NCBI RefSeq assembly: GCF_964355755.1
Contig: NC_092673.1
Span: forward strand, 8,997,001 to 9,061,000
Source: Antedon mediterranea
Lineage: Eukaryota; Echinodermata; Crinoidea; Comatulida; Antedonidae
Direction: 5' to 3'
Length of the DNA: 64,000 nt
Shown here: positions 20,590-30,895 of the stretch, piece by piece
Numbering within the stretch: position 1 is the stretch's first letter
How the letters are laid out: every line of letters starts with the position of its first letter
The notes under the pieces: model-generated
Seen by the model: only the letters and a program-made list of their open reading frames with translations
Database searches by the model: none
Told to the model about the DNA's origin: nothing
Program-made: the position numbers and the translations under genes

Positions 20590-21355
20590 TGGCAGTGAAT
20601 TTTATAATTTTACTAATTATTATTGTGTATAAATAATTTCATAGTTATGCAATTATATTATATTATATTCAGTATACAGTAGGCCTATGCTGTAGTTAAA
20701 AGGTCAATAACCATACTATCGGCCATTCTTGTACAAAATGTGCCATTAGACTGGATAGAAACACACATGTTTTAAACAATTTAAAAAGAAAAAAAAATTC
20801 ATAAGACCACAATTTTCAAAGTTATATTATTATTATATTATTATATTTGACTAATAGTTCAAAGGTCAATAGTTGTAGAATCGGCCATTTTTTGTAAAAA
20901 CATTTCATTATAATAAATATGAATGTATAGTTTCTGAACAATTTGAGCCCTATTTCGTGTCTCTCCGATTATTGGTTACTGAGATACGATAAATCAAGGT
21001 CAAAGGTCAAAATGTCAGAAATACGACTTGCATCAATTTTTTGAGAAAATGTGTCATTAAAGTGAATATAAAAACATATATTTAAAACATTTTGACACCA
21101 AAATTAATTATCTGTGACTAGTGGTTCTCGAGATATAGGGTAATTATAAAAAATGGCCGCCATTTTTAATTATGCAAATTAAGGGCTTAGATGGCCGAAT
21201 TTCGCTTGGGATCCGCCATATTCGTAATCAGCGAGGTCGAAATATCCTAAACCAAGTGGATCCCAGCTTCTACCCAAAAATGCTTCTTGATTCGTTTTCT
21301 AGGCCGTTTTTTGAGAAATGGAACCTGTCTAATATATGAGTTCCTTAAATGTTTC
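20590..21355. repeat. Non-coding degenerate tandem repeat replacing RNase H/integrase N-terminus
   Basis: Three diverged copies of a unit of about 150 bp start near 20698, 20858 and 20998. Each has AGGTCAA(AGGTCAA), a CGGCCATT-like block, TGTxxAAAAxxTxxCATTA, ATAxAAACAxATxTTT and AACAATTT. The stretch interrupts Gypsy pol between the end of RT (21360) and the integrase core (20583). GGTCAAAGGTCA is a direct repeat of the kind bound by nuclear receptors, but here it is most likely just part of the repeat. Confidence 0.6.
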
Positions 21356-22304
21356 CTCATTTTAGGATTCCCATGACCAATCAACTTCTTTTGCAAGAAA
21401 TGCGCGGAGTGGGGCTGTCACGTTGGATAAATTAGGGACGAACTTGGCAAGGTATACCATAATTCCCAAAAAGGTTTCCAATTCGTTTTTTGTTTTTGGT
21501 CTGGGCATTTCTGTTAGGGCTCTAATCCTGTTAGGGCTCGGTTTTAGGCCTTGGGCTGTAAGTAGGTGTCCCGAATTTTCAACGTGATCTACACTTACTT
21601 CAGATTTAGGGCGATTTAGTTTCAGACCAGATGCACGAACTTTTTCAAAAAATATTTGCAGTATCTTTCATCATGTTGCGCATCGTTATCTCCGACTATT
21701 AGCATGTCGTCAACGATTATGCCAATGCCTGGTATATTACCGAACTCCTCTTCCATGGCACGTTGCTAAATTTCTCCTGCGGATTTTATACCAAACGGCA
21801 TGCGTTTAAACCTATATCTACCCCAAGGGGTGTTAAATGTGGTTAGCTTAGAGCTTTTCTCACTTAGCATTAACTGCCAGTAACCAGATGTCGCTTCAAA
21901 TTTTGAAAAAACTTTAGCATTTGGCATTTTTGCGATTACCAATTCTAGCGTATTCATTGGGTAGTGCTGACGGCATATAGCTTTATTTAGTTCGCAAGGG
22001 TCTAAGCAAATTCATACTTTCCCATTTTTCTTTAGGACTGTGGTAATTTGACTTACCCATTCAGTCGCGTCCTTTACTGGCTGAATTACACCTATGCTGG
22101 TCATACGGTCTAATTCATCTTTAACACTGTCCCGAATTTTGTGGGGGATTTGGGCGAGTGGTAACTGTACTGGACATACATTTGGGTCAATTTCTATGTC
22201 GTATTCCCTGTTTTTTAAACATCCTAATCCTATGAACAGGTCTTTGTTTTCTTTCTCTAATTCTATGGACCTTTTACTAGATTTGTGTTTATTATTCATG
22301 TTAA
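21356..22304 (-). pseudogene. Gypsy reverse transcriptase
   Basis: The minus strand encodes DELDRMTSIGVIQPVKDATE and WVSQITTVLKKNGKV. Motif A-type sequence FSKFEATSGYWQLMLSEKSS follows, where the usual LD of KLDA is changed to FE. Next comes FNTPWGRYRFKRMPFGIKSA, the region of the polymerase active site (DDxxI, near 21705-21730, read as VDDMLIVGD in a shifted frame), then YLAKFVPNLSNVTAPLRA. Frameshifts near 22010, 21960 and 21765 break it. Confidence 0.85.
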
Positions 22305-22617
22305 TAATAATAATACCAGATTTATATAGCGCCCTTTTCATGAGTAATCATGCTCAAAGGCGCTTTACAAGCATTATTACCCTAGTATTTTTTGGGATCT
22401 AACACGTATGGAAACATACTCCCATAATGCAGCCGGTAACCAGCGCAGTTGTGTCTAGATCTAACTGGGTACCCATTTATACACCTGGGTGGAAAGAGGC
22501 AACGTAAGTAAAGTATCTTGCCTACGGATACAAGCAATGCGGCGAGAGTTGGATTCGAACCTAGGTCTGACGATCGGTAGTCCAACGTCCAACACACTGC
22601 GCCACACGCCCTCAACT
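22305..22617 (-). mobile_element. tRNA-derived SINE with LINE-like 3' end
   Basis: The minus strand begins GAGGGCGTGTGGCGCAGTGT, carrying an A-box GTGGCGCAGTG and a B-box GGTTCGAATCC (about 22553-22563). The 3' part has GGGCGCTATATAAATCTGG and a (TAT)n tail. Such CGCTATATAAA tails are shared with L2/CR1-type LINEs, which suggests trans-mobilisation. It sits inside Gypsy pol between protease and RT. Candidate imperfect target repeats are ATTAATGAG and ATTAACATGA. Confidence 0.85.
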
Positions 22618-23080
22618 CATTAATCTCATTGACTCTTCTCAATAAACCCATTATTTCACATGTTTCTCTCCCAAGTATAGGCAAAACTTTCTCATTCAGT
22701 ATTTGAAATGTCACCTGATTACTAACTATTTTACCAGCTTGGGTTGTTTTACATTCTAGTTTTACGTGTCCCACTGGTTTCATAAAATGATTACTATAAG
22801 ATTTTAATTTAATCTTAGTTGGCTTAATTAGTTTACGAATATTCTCATGCATCAAGTCAACTACATAATTTGGAAGGATATTTGTTTGAGCACCACTGTC
22901 CAGTTTAAATGTGACTGGAAAGTCATTAATTAAGCATTCTTGAGTTGAATCTGTGTCACTAATTTTCTTGATCTCGTGTACCATCTCTACCGATTCCAAT
23001 TCAAAGAATTCAAACGCTTCTCCTCCATCATCAGGGTGTGTAATTTCTTTGATTGAGCGTGCTGCTCCTCTGCCTTTTCT
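22618..23080 (-). pseudogene. Gypsy aspartic protease region
   Basis: The minus strand reads ECLINDFPVTFKLDSGAQTN, then ILPNYVVDLMHEN, and later VLPILGRETCEIMGLL. DSG is the retropepsin catalytic triplet, and the ILGRETC block is the usual flap-to-C-terminal region. The frame runs into the SINE at 22617. Confidence 0.85.
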
Positions 23081-23249
23081 GCCTATGTATCGTTTATTTA
23101 TTTATTTATTTTTATTTTATGTCTTTAGGCAATGTGGCCAAGGATTACCAATAGTGAATTAATCACTGTCCTATCAGATAGGTGGTAATCCCCCTGATAC
23201 AGGGGCTATTGTGTGAACCAGTTCACCGGGGTAACTCCCTACTCTTTTT
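23081..23249 (-). mobile_element. Short non-LTR retroelement tail inserted in Gypsy
   Basis: In minus orientation this is about 165 bp with ACCCCGGTGAACTGGTTCAC near its start and an (AAAT)n tail (TTTATTTATTTATTT at 23094-23112 on the plus strand). It separates the zinc-knuckle part of gag from the protease. There is no coding content. It is either a SINE or a 5'-truncated LINE. Confidence 0.65.
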
Positions 23250-23976
23250 CGAATAATGAACTGGGTTCTTTACCTGTTTGTGTTCTCATAGTGGGTTGAC
23301 TGCTTCTGCACTTCACAGCAAAGTGATTTGGTTTGTTGCATTTTATACAAGTTTTTCCGAATGCTGGGCAGTTTCTTGGTGTGTGTGTTTCTCCCACACT
23401 GACGGCAATCAATCCCTGTTTTCTGCTGTTGCTTTAAAATTTCAATTGTTTTCTCTGTGGACTGGTTTGTAGCTTGTGTGTGTTTCACTCAGTTCAGCAG
23501 CTTGGCAATACGTGGTTGCCTTTTCAAGTGTTAGTTTAGTAATTTTCAGAAGTTCGTTTCTGACTGTGTTATCTCTAATTCCAATGACTAATTTGGTCTT
23601 TGATGAGGCTGTCGTTAAGCTCACCAAATTCACATTGTCGTGCTTTTGTCTTTAGATCTGTCAGGAAGTCATTGAATTGTTCTTTCTCGCCTTGTTTTCT
23701 AGTGAAGAACTTATATCTGTCATATGTTACGTTTTTTAATGGCTGACAGCGCTCCCTAAATTTGTTTAACACTGGTTCTAACCTGTTTTTATCTGCTTCA
23801 TCTGTGAACGTGAATGAATTATATGTGGCTAGACTATCTTCTCCCACACAGTTCATGAGTATTGCGACTGTCAGATAAATGTTAAAGCTTTGTTCGAACT
23901 TTTTCCAATTTTCCGCTATTTCCGAATTTAACTTTAGTTGTCCTGGAGGTCTAATGCTTCCATACATTCGATCCAT
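23250..23976 (-). pseudogene. Gypsy gag with CCHC zinc knuckle
   Basis: The start is chosen at the ATG 45 bp after the PBS-like site. The order is LNSEIAENWKKFEQSFNIYL, NCVGEDSLATYNSFTF, DRYKFFTRKQGEKEQFNDF and LKTKARQCEFGELNDSLIKD. After a frameshift near 23600 it continues VIGIRDNTVRNELLK, CRQCGRN and CIKCNKPNHFAVKC (CCHC knuckle, about 23305-23345, in a shifted frame). The capsid part is a 133-residue open frame, so decay is moderate. Confidence 0.87.
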
Positions 23977-24148
23977 TTTTGCGGATGTCTATTTTTGGGT
24001 TCAATTTTATCCAATTATTTCTGACACCATGTGATGTTAAATAATGACAGGAGCCTTGTTTGTGTACGACTGTTTTTATTATCCCTATAGAGGGCGACAA
24101 CATCATATGTTGGAGTATGTAGTTAGTGTTAACATACATTACAACTAT

Positions 24149-24420
24149 ATCCTCTGCTCTTGTCAGATTCGATTTGGTGAATCAAACTTCCAAATGCTAA
24201 TCGGTCTTTCTGGCCTGGCTCACCAATTTGGCCACTCATCCTGAAGTCCTTTCTAGAAACTACTGTCGTCGGCTTTGCATTTGCAGCTTCTTTAAAGCTC
24301 TGTTGTAGTTTCTTTAGTTGTTCTTCATGGGTGGCTATCATGTCCCGTAGCTTTTTTTCATATTCCGCCTGTAAACCATGAAGTTGGCTATGCTTGGCGC
24401 TGAACAAGCTTGCCTTGGAT
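24149..24420 (-). pseudogene. Retroelement gag fragment, upstream half
   Basis: A coiled-coil-like stretch (HGLQAEYEKKLRDMIATHEE, LKKLQQSFKEA) is followed by FRMSGQIGEPGQKDRLAFGS and LIHQIESDKSRGYS. The next residues of the protein are encoded at 19427 and below, after the nested Gypsy. This is the N-terminal portion of a gag in which the coiled coil precedes the capsid. Nothing of its pol is seen. Confidence 0.68.
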
Positions 24421-25247
24421 AGTGTTAATTTCCTTTTTATTGTTCACTTCTTTTTTTTTTATTGCCTTCTTGATTTATTGATCTAACATCTTGTCGAGCA
24501 TTCTTATGATTTAACACTTTTTTCAATTTTCACCTCTTTTAGCCTGTAGTTGGATGTTGAGGTTCTTCCCATGCATATGTTTCATAACCGGCAACCCAAT
24601 GTGAATAGTGTCTTTGTCAGGACTAAAAATGATTACATTAGCACAAGAAGTTTGGTGACAATGGAACCAAACACAGGAATCTCCTTGCTCATGATTTGAT
24701 CTGTAATTTGGAGCCTCTTCTGTGGAACCTAAACGCGATATAACTGCTTTGTCGGTAGCATCATCATCAAACCCACCTGCTGTGATAAGTAATTGTCCAA
24801 TCTTCAAATCATCCTGTGTGTTAACTAACTTACGTTTATTGGTCCTATCACCTAAAAATAATGCCCAATGCTTTGAAACCTTGGAATTCACATCAACTGA
24901 AAATGAAATTGAAAATGATTTGTTTTTTATCCCTTCTTGATATTTCTAGATCTTTTGGGCTTAGCCCATGGCTTCCTGTATGATTAAAGATGATATAAAC
25001 TTCAGCAGCTCTATAATCTCTAAATGGTTTAAGTACCCATTGTCTGTAAAGATGGTTGTGGAAATCAATAAATTTATCATGATTTGGCAATGGTTGGTGT
25101 TCATGGATGATAATCATTCCTTCTGCAATGTATGCAGTTTGGTCATCTTTCTGAGGATAAACATCAGTAAAGGAGTCCAGATATTTAGTCTGATATACTG
25201 ATTATGCACATTGACTTCATTATTTGATGCACAAAGATTGGCAAACC
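24421..25247 (-). pseudogene. Unclassified TE-like protein, C-terminal half (SPDKD..HIGLP core)
   Basis: The minus strand encodes RFANLCASNNEVNVHNQY, then (after a frameshift near 25180) FTDVYPQKDDQTAYIAEGMI, PLPNHDKFIDFHNHLYRQWV, LKPFRDYRAAEVYIIFNHTG and GLSPKDLEISRRDK. From 24891 it continues NSKVSKHWALFLGDRTNKRK, NYRSNHEQGDSCVWFHCHQT and VIIFSPDKDTIHIGLPVMKH. I associate the last two blocks with a recurring invertebrate protein family (NHEEADTR..LH...SPDTDV) that often sits in repeats. I cannot name the family with certainty. It is decayed by at least two frameshifts. Confidence 0.55.
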
Positions 25248-25250
25248 TTA

Positions 25251-26152
25251 CGCCCGTATTCTTAAACCGGACTTTAGTTGTAGTTCGAAGTTCGACTTGA
25301 AAAAGTCGTAGTTCGAGCTATTACTTCAAATTCGATTAAAAAACGAAGTAGTCGAAGTTTGCAGTTCGAATTAATGAAGTTGAGCTTTTAGTCGAGTTGC
25401 ACACGTCTGGGTAACAAAGGCTAATACATTGGCCAATGACAAGAGAGTATTTAAGGAGCAGACGAAATTTTGCGCATTGATATCACTTTCCATTTTCTTA
25501 CAAAACTTTTTACGCATCAGGACTATATACATGAAAAATAATTTTAATCGTTAATTATTAGAACAAGATCAGTATTAATTTAACAGTGAAGTACTTTTGA
25601 TTAACAACAAACAAAATCTTCAAAATATATTTAGGAACCATGGCGGTACGGTAACTTTTATATTTTCTAGGCCCCCAACAAAGTATGATCGCGACGAACC
25701 ACGCACTTCATAGCGTGTCAAGAAAGCACTAGGCCCCCTAAACATTCCATCGCATGGTGAATTTCCGCATCTGCAATTGTCGCTATGGCGTGACGTAGTT
25801 CAAGTCGGACTTGCGCGAAGAAAATTATGTAATTTGTTTACGGTTGTAAATAAAGATGATTTTCATTATTATAACTTATACCAATGTATATTTAATTAAG
25901 CTAATATAAAAATAGATATTTCATTCTTCAATATCTGGCCAATATAACAACTCAATGACTGTTACGTTTTTCATAAACATCGTTTAAAAACCATTTAGTC
26001 GACCATTTAGCCTACCCCCTCCAGGACTAAAAAAATCCATCAAAATCCGTATCGATTTAGTCGAGGTTGGCATTTAGTTATGAATTTAAATGACGTCATT
26101 TTTAAAGTTTTAGCTCGAACTACGACTATAGTCCGGTTTAAGAATACGGGCG
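25251..26152. mobile_element. TTA-flanked MITE of 902 bp (PIF/Harbinger-like)
   Basis: The left end is CGCCCGTATTCTTAAACCGG and the right end is its exact reverse complement for at least 20 bp, with further matches to about 38 bp. TTA at 25248-25250 and 26153-26155 is a 3-bp target duplication, as produced by PIF/Harbinger elements. No transposase is encoded. The insertion splits the unclassified protein gene. Confidence 0.82.
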
Positions 26153-26155
26153 TTA

Positions 26156-26657
26156 GTTTCATTATTTTCAGTTGAAGTTTTGTGTATTTTAGCTTTGTTT
26201 TTTGCCTCGACACTGTTTGTTTTGGAGGAGTAAAAGTACAGATGTTGTGTCTTCTCCTGACAGGTCGTTTTGAAGATGCCAGTGACAGAACAACAAATTT
26301 AACAAAAGAAATAAAACTTTCTTTTTCTACCTCATAAAAGGAAATTAAATCTGTGTTTGCCTTCAAGGGTGCTGACTCGTTTGTAAATAAATGTTTGTTT
26401 TTTTACCTGAAACTAGAGAAGATGTTTTGTTAATTTCAGATAGCATTAGTTGAACATTCTTTTTTTTGGTATTTTATCACTGATGTTGATAAAAATGGTT
26501 CATTAGAAGAAGTTGACTTTCTGTTTGTAATAAAATTGAGATTAGAAATAGATTTTGCTCTATGTGGCAAATAGTGTAAAAGCTTTGATAAATAATCCTC
26601 GTCAGAGTTTGTCATAACCATCTTGATATTTTTTTTTTTTCTGTTTCGTGGGGCCAA
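26156..26657 (-). pseudogene. Unclassified TE-like protein, N-terminal part
   Basis: From an ATG at 26657 the minus strand reads MAPRNRKKKNIKMVM and LSKLLHYLPHRAKSISNLNF. A non-coding gap follows (possibly an intron at 26368-26435), then APLKANTDLISFYEVEKESF, FVVLSLASSKRPVRRRHNIC and TPPKQTV. It continues beyond the MITE at 25247. The basic start could be a nuclear localisation signal. I do not recognise the N-terminal half. Confidence 0.45.
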
Positions 26658-26802
26658 CCCACTTTTATTTCATTCTTCCTATTACACATTGTAGTTATAT
26701 ATAGAAATTGTATAAAATATCATTAAAAAAATGTTTTAACTATATATATATAAATAAAAATTAAAATAATAATGAAACAATTAAAAATTAATACATGTAA
26801 TT

Positions 26803-27020
26803 TTAAGAAATACAAGTTAATAATTTTCTTTTTACGTTACCCCATTTCTTTTTTGCCTTGTTTATGTTACAAGCATATTGATTCTGTATAAGATTTTTTA
26901 GCTCAAATCGGAACAAGTTCCAGACGACTTTTGATCTAATTTTTGAATGCTTTTCTAATGATTTAATAAAATTTGTTTTATAAATACAAAAAGTTAACAA
27001 TGATATTAATTCATTGACAT
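26803..27020 (-). pseudogene. Tx1-like LINE ORF2 C-terminal end
   Basis: The minus strand reads LTFCIYKTNFIKSLEKHSKI, VVWNLFRFELKNLIQNQYAC and NINKAKKKWGNVKRKLL. The plus-strand Tx1-like copy has the equivalent order near 60280-60490 (LFVFCIYKVHIIS, VKNLIENEHYV, LIKAQRKWG), which confirms that this is the ORF2 end even though it is separated by about 850 bp from the preceding part. Confidence 0.72.
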
Positions 27021-27029
27021 GTACGGTTT

Positions 27030-27871
27030 CTTCAAAATACGGTATTTTTTATACCGTATTCTTTAGTACCCCGTTTCTGCTAACAATACTTCTTGGGTGG
27101 TCGTGTTAAATTTCATCCTTTTTACCCAAATTGCCATTCATTTATTTGGTCGATAATTAAAAGTCGCAATAAAGGAAGTTTTACGTCTCACTTTCAACAG
27201 CCTAGCCCTAGTGATAGAGATGTTGTGAGAGCACAGGAAACATCGTAATGGGGACAAGTAATTCGTTCCCTCCTCGAGTTATTGTCTTTTACAATCTTTT
27301 ACTGATTTCGCAGGCTCTTCAGCTTTAAATTTACTTGCTTTGGAGTCTATTCCGTACCCCTGCTTTATTTTTTTAGAAATTATAAATGTGGTTTTACCTT
27401 TTATTACCTTTTAGTTGGCCGGACATTTTAGCTTCCCCACCTTCCCCATCCCCTCCTTCCCCACCCCCTCCCCCTCCTTCCCCCTCCTTCCCCACACAGA
27501 TTTATATAGTAAATACTGTGACGTCTTCGCTCCACATTTTCGCCAAATATCTATAACACGTGTGTAAAATAGCTGACAGCGACAGAAAATAAAAACACGA
27601 TGTTGACCTCATGTCACAGGTAAAAAAAAATATGGTATTTTTTTATTGGCCGCAGAAAAGGGTACAAAAAATACGGTATAAATTTGTAAATACCATATTT
27701 TATCCACAAATTTTGTGGGGAAAATACGGTATACAAAATACGGTATTTTTTTTATGAGCGCAGTTTCAGCTGCCAAAAAAATACGGTATATATACGGTAT
27801 TAAAAAAATACCGTATTAAAAAAATACCGTATAAAATACGGTATTTTCTTGGCAGCAGAAACAGGGCCTTA
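27030..27871. mobile_element. Element rich in ATACGGTAT palindromic motifs
   Basis: CCCGTTTCTGCTAA near 27070 and TTGGCAGCAGAAACAGGG near 27850 form imperfect inverted ends. Between and just outside them ATACGGTAT or its complement occurs about a dozen times (27036-27062 and 27670-27845). A pyrimidine-rich C/T tract fills 27431-27495. The element separates two parts of the LINE ORF2. TAA triplets next to both ends would fit a 3-bp duplication, but the left border is uncertain because the motif continues to about 27036. Confidence 0.55.
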
Positions 27872-29161
27872 GAATCATGTTGTTGAATTTTGTCCATACT
27901 TTTTGGATACTTTTACATTTCAAAAGCATGTGCTTGTCTGTCTCAATTTCGTTTTGGCAGTGTTCGCACATTTCTTCAGAAGATATTTTCCATATCTTCA
28001 TTCGTTGTTTACATGCCAGAATCCGATGTAGCAGTTTAAAATTAAATTGTGCTACTTTTGTTACATGTTTCATGCTATAGACTTTTTTTAACCATATTTC
28101 ATTCCACTTAAAGTTCACATTTCTAAATTCTGTTTCCCATTTCGATTGACAAAATGGAGTAATAGATATATTGTTGATAATGTGTTTATAATAAAATGAA
28201 TTTTTATACTTTTTATAATATATTGTTTGTACTTCTTGTTTGTCTCTCTCTTTTTCATTGTTTATAAATATTTACATTTACAATCGTAAAATATTCAATT
28301 ATTCCATTTTGTTGCTCTGAAAGGGTGGGTATCAATTCTGTCGGAGTCATTAATCTGTGATTAACTATTATATCTTTTATTGTTTTATACCCTGCTTGTA
28401 TCCAACTTTTAAAATATAATGTTTTTCAACTTCGTTTACATTTTACGTTTACATGTAATACTTATATTGTTAAAATACACTAACACTTTTAACATTTCTT
28501 TATAAAATTCAGGCATACATTTCAGTTCTACATGACTTTCAAAATTGGGCTCACTAGTATTGACAGTATAATTAAATGGATACATATAATGTTTTGGTAA
28601 ATATTTTCATTTACCTGGGTCAGGGCTTAACTATTTCATAACCCAACTAAGTTTTAACGAACTAACCATTGTGCTAAGATGTACCATATTTAGACCACCT
28701 TCTAATATTGAATTTATAAGGGTTTTTCTTTTTATTTTTTATTATCCCACAAAAATGTATATAATACCTTTTCTACTTTTGGGAATACATATTTAGGCAC
28801 ATTTATGACGCTATAGCATTATATACAAGTTTGGAAATTGCAAATGTTTTTATAATAATTATTTTTCCAAAAAAAGAGAGGTTTCTTTTTTGCCATAATT
28901 GTAATATCTGATCAAGTTTAGTGATTTTTTCATTCCAGTTCTTTTCTTCGCACACTCTTTTATTGTAGCCGACAAATATCCCTAAGAATTTAACTGGATT
29001 CTTCGTCCATGTTAGATTAAAAGGTGCTGTTTCATTATTTTTGATGGAACCAATCCACATTCCTTTAGTCTTTTCTTTCTCTTTCTTTCTCTCTATTTCT
29101 TTTTTAAACTAGTCTCGTCATGTGTAAATAAGACGGTGTCATCTGCTAATTGACATTTACA
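27872..29161 (-). pseudogene. Tx1-like LINE ORF2, RT thumb to C-terminal zinc motif
   Basis: Minus order: MWIGSIKNNETAPFNLTWTK, PVKFLGIFVGYNKRVCEEKN, LWQKRNLSFFGKIIIIKTF. A poorly readable stretch (28130-28800) follows, then FNFKLLHRILACKQRMKIWK and MCEHCQNEIETDKHMLLKCK, a C..C...H...C motif at the end of many LINE ORF2 proteins. Frameshifts are frequent between 28120 and 28800. Confidence 0.8.
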
Positions 29162-29164
29162 TTA

Positions 29165-30892
29165 GGCGTCATCTACAAATTATTTCAGACCACAAATCAG
29201 CGTCCAGACGCGTTTTCTATTGTTTACCCAAAAACGTGTTTCAAAACCCGTCTGCTTTGGCTGCGTCTAGACGCCAATATGCATGTTCGACTATGGCCCC
29301 GCCCCTATATACGGCTGACTGCACATTGTTATACTGTGTACTGGTGTTAAACGCGCTACATACAAGTGAATTCATTGAGAGCGTGTGATATTAAATTATT
29401 ATTTACAACCGGCAGTAAGACAAACAAATCAGTACAGGTATACCCTTTTACCGCCGACAGAGTATGTAAAGCGCAAATGTTCGTTTCTATTTATTCGCGA
29501 CCTTTTATTTTTGCGATTTTATTTTTCTTGTGGTAAAGAGTGAATTTACCACATGCAAAAACGTTAAAGTTAACTTTTGGAACATGGAATCACTCAAACT
29601 ATTGACCTACAGACAGTACAGAAAGAAAATACTGCAACTTTACCTACGAAGTAGCTTGATCGTAGGCTACGTTGTTGGCTTCGTAGGTTCCATTGTTTGG
29701 CTTCGTAACCTCAATAAACAACTTTCAATGAACTACATTCTGAACTTCGTAGGGAGTTCGTAACCTAAATAAACAACCCTACGATGTTCTTAGTGAAGTA
29801 AGGTGTGAAATTAATGTGTTAAATTTAACTGGCGGAGGACCAAGTTGTAAATATAATATAATATTTTTTAATCGTAATCGTTTCCTTCGTGCGTGTTTAC
29901 CTACTCAACGGCGAATAGAAATATAAATTTCCCACGATGTAAACGTAGAGACACGCGATCCAACACAGGTGAACCTCAACGAACAGGCCAACTAATAAAC
30001 ATATTATAGCGAACGTCCAGTCCATCCAGAACGATGCCGAGAAAAAAAGATCGTAAACAATTCATTCTATATATATAGTATCAGAACGTTTTCAGTCGGT
30101 CGCTCAACATTTCGCTCGAAAAGACTGCCGACAGAAGACCGTAATAAATACAGACCTAGTTTTTTTGGGCACATGGCATGAAACGCGATACTCTGGTGGC
30201 TGCCGTCTGACGACGATAAAACAGTAATTAAGATAGTGTACCTGGATTTTGTTGAACATGACATGAAACATAATACTCTCTCTCTAGCTCTAAACTGCTC
30301 ACATGTTTTTTCCCCTCCAAATTCTGGTCGAGCCTTTTTCTTTACACATGTCGTAATCATTTAAGGCCTATGTTAAATCTTAATATGGAATATATATTTA
30401 TTTTCATATCCTAGCCTAGGCGTCATTGTTTTTATAATTCGCTAACTCAAGGTAGGAGCGTTAAATAATTTATAGGCCTAGGCTAGGAGGCCTGGTGTAG
30501 GCCGCCGAAACTAGGCTAGCCTAGACTTTCTTTCTCTCTGCATGAGCTGAGGTCCACAGGCCCGATGTCGTCTCATCGGCAAATTTCCGTCCAAATTAGG
30601 ATAACCTAGGCCTAGTCTCAGATTTTTTGGTTCTGTGAAATGATACCAATGTTGTTTCACCATACAAGCAATACAGACGGGTTTTTTAATCACTCAGACG
30701 CGTTTTCTATTGTTTTACCTACTAACAGCGAAGACGGGTTTTAATCACACAGACGCGTCTTCGCCGCGATTGGGTAGCTCATGAATATTCATAATAGATC
30801 GTTAATGAGGTTCAGCATTGGACAGACGCGTCTGATGGGTTGCAAGTTTTCAGACGCGTCTCTGTGGTCTGAAATAATTTGTAGATGACGCC
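29165..30892. mobile_element. TTA-flanked nonautonomous DNA element, 1728 bp (Harbinger-like)
   Basis: The ends are GGCGTCATCTACAAATTATT and its reverse complement, matching for about 30 bp. TTA at 29162-29164 and 30893-30895 is the target duplication. Subterminal zones on both sides carry repeated CAGACGCGT or ACGCGTCTG motifs (around 29205-29285 and 30680-30865), as expected of transposase-binding sites. The interior includes short repeats such as CTTCGTAGG and GCCTAGGC. No transposase frame is seen. It interrupts the RT of the Tx1-like LINE just before QLADD. Confidence 0.82.
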
Positions 30893-30895
30893 TTA

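Larger units (their letters stand above)
19433..24143 (-). mobile_element. Gypsy element with very short LTRs, nested in another gag
   Basis: The 5' LTR (24030-24143, 114 bp) starts TGTAATGTATG and ends TTTAACATCACA. A PBS-like TGGTGTCAG follows at 24021-24029. The 3' copy (19433-19462) retains only about 30 bp of LTR. The flanks ATAGT (24144-24148, minus reading) and ACAGT (19428-19432) are a 5-bp target duplication with one mismatch. Inside, in order, are gag, zinc knuckle, protease, RT and integrase; RNase H and the integrase N-terminus are lost. Three later insertions are present. Confidence 0.82.

Noticed and set aside
22520-22617. tRNA gene on the minus strand
   Set aside because: A and B boxes are good, but no acceptor stem pairs, and the sequence runs into a SINE body with a LINE-like tail.
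29530-29763. Plus-strand frame of 77 codons in the TTA element
   Set aside because: Its sequence is made of short internal repeats (CTTCGTAGG). No domain or transposase motif is visible.
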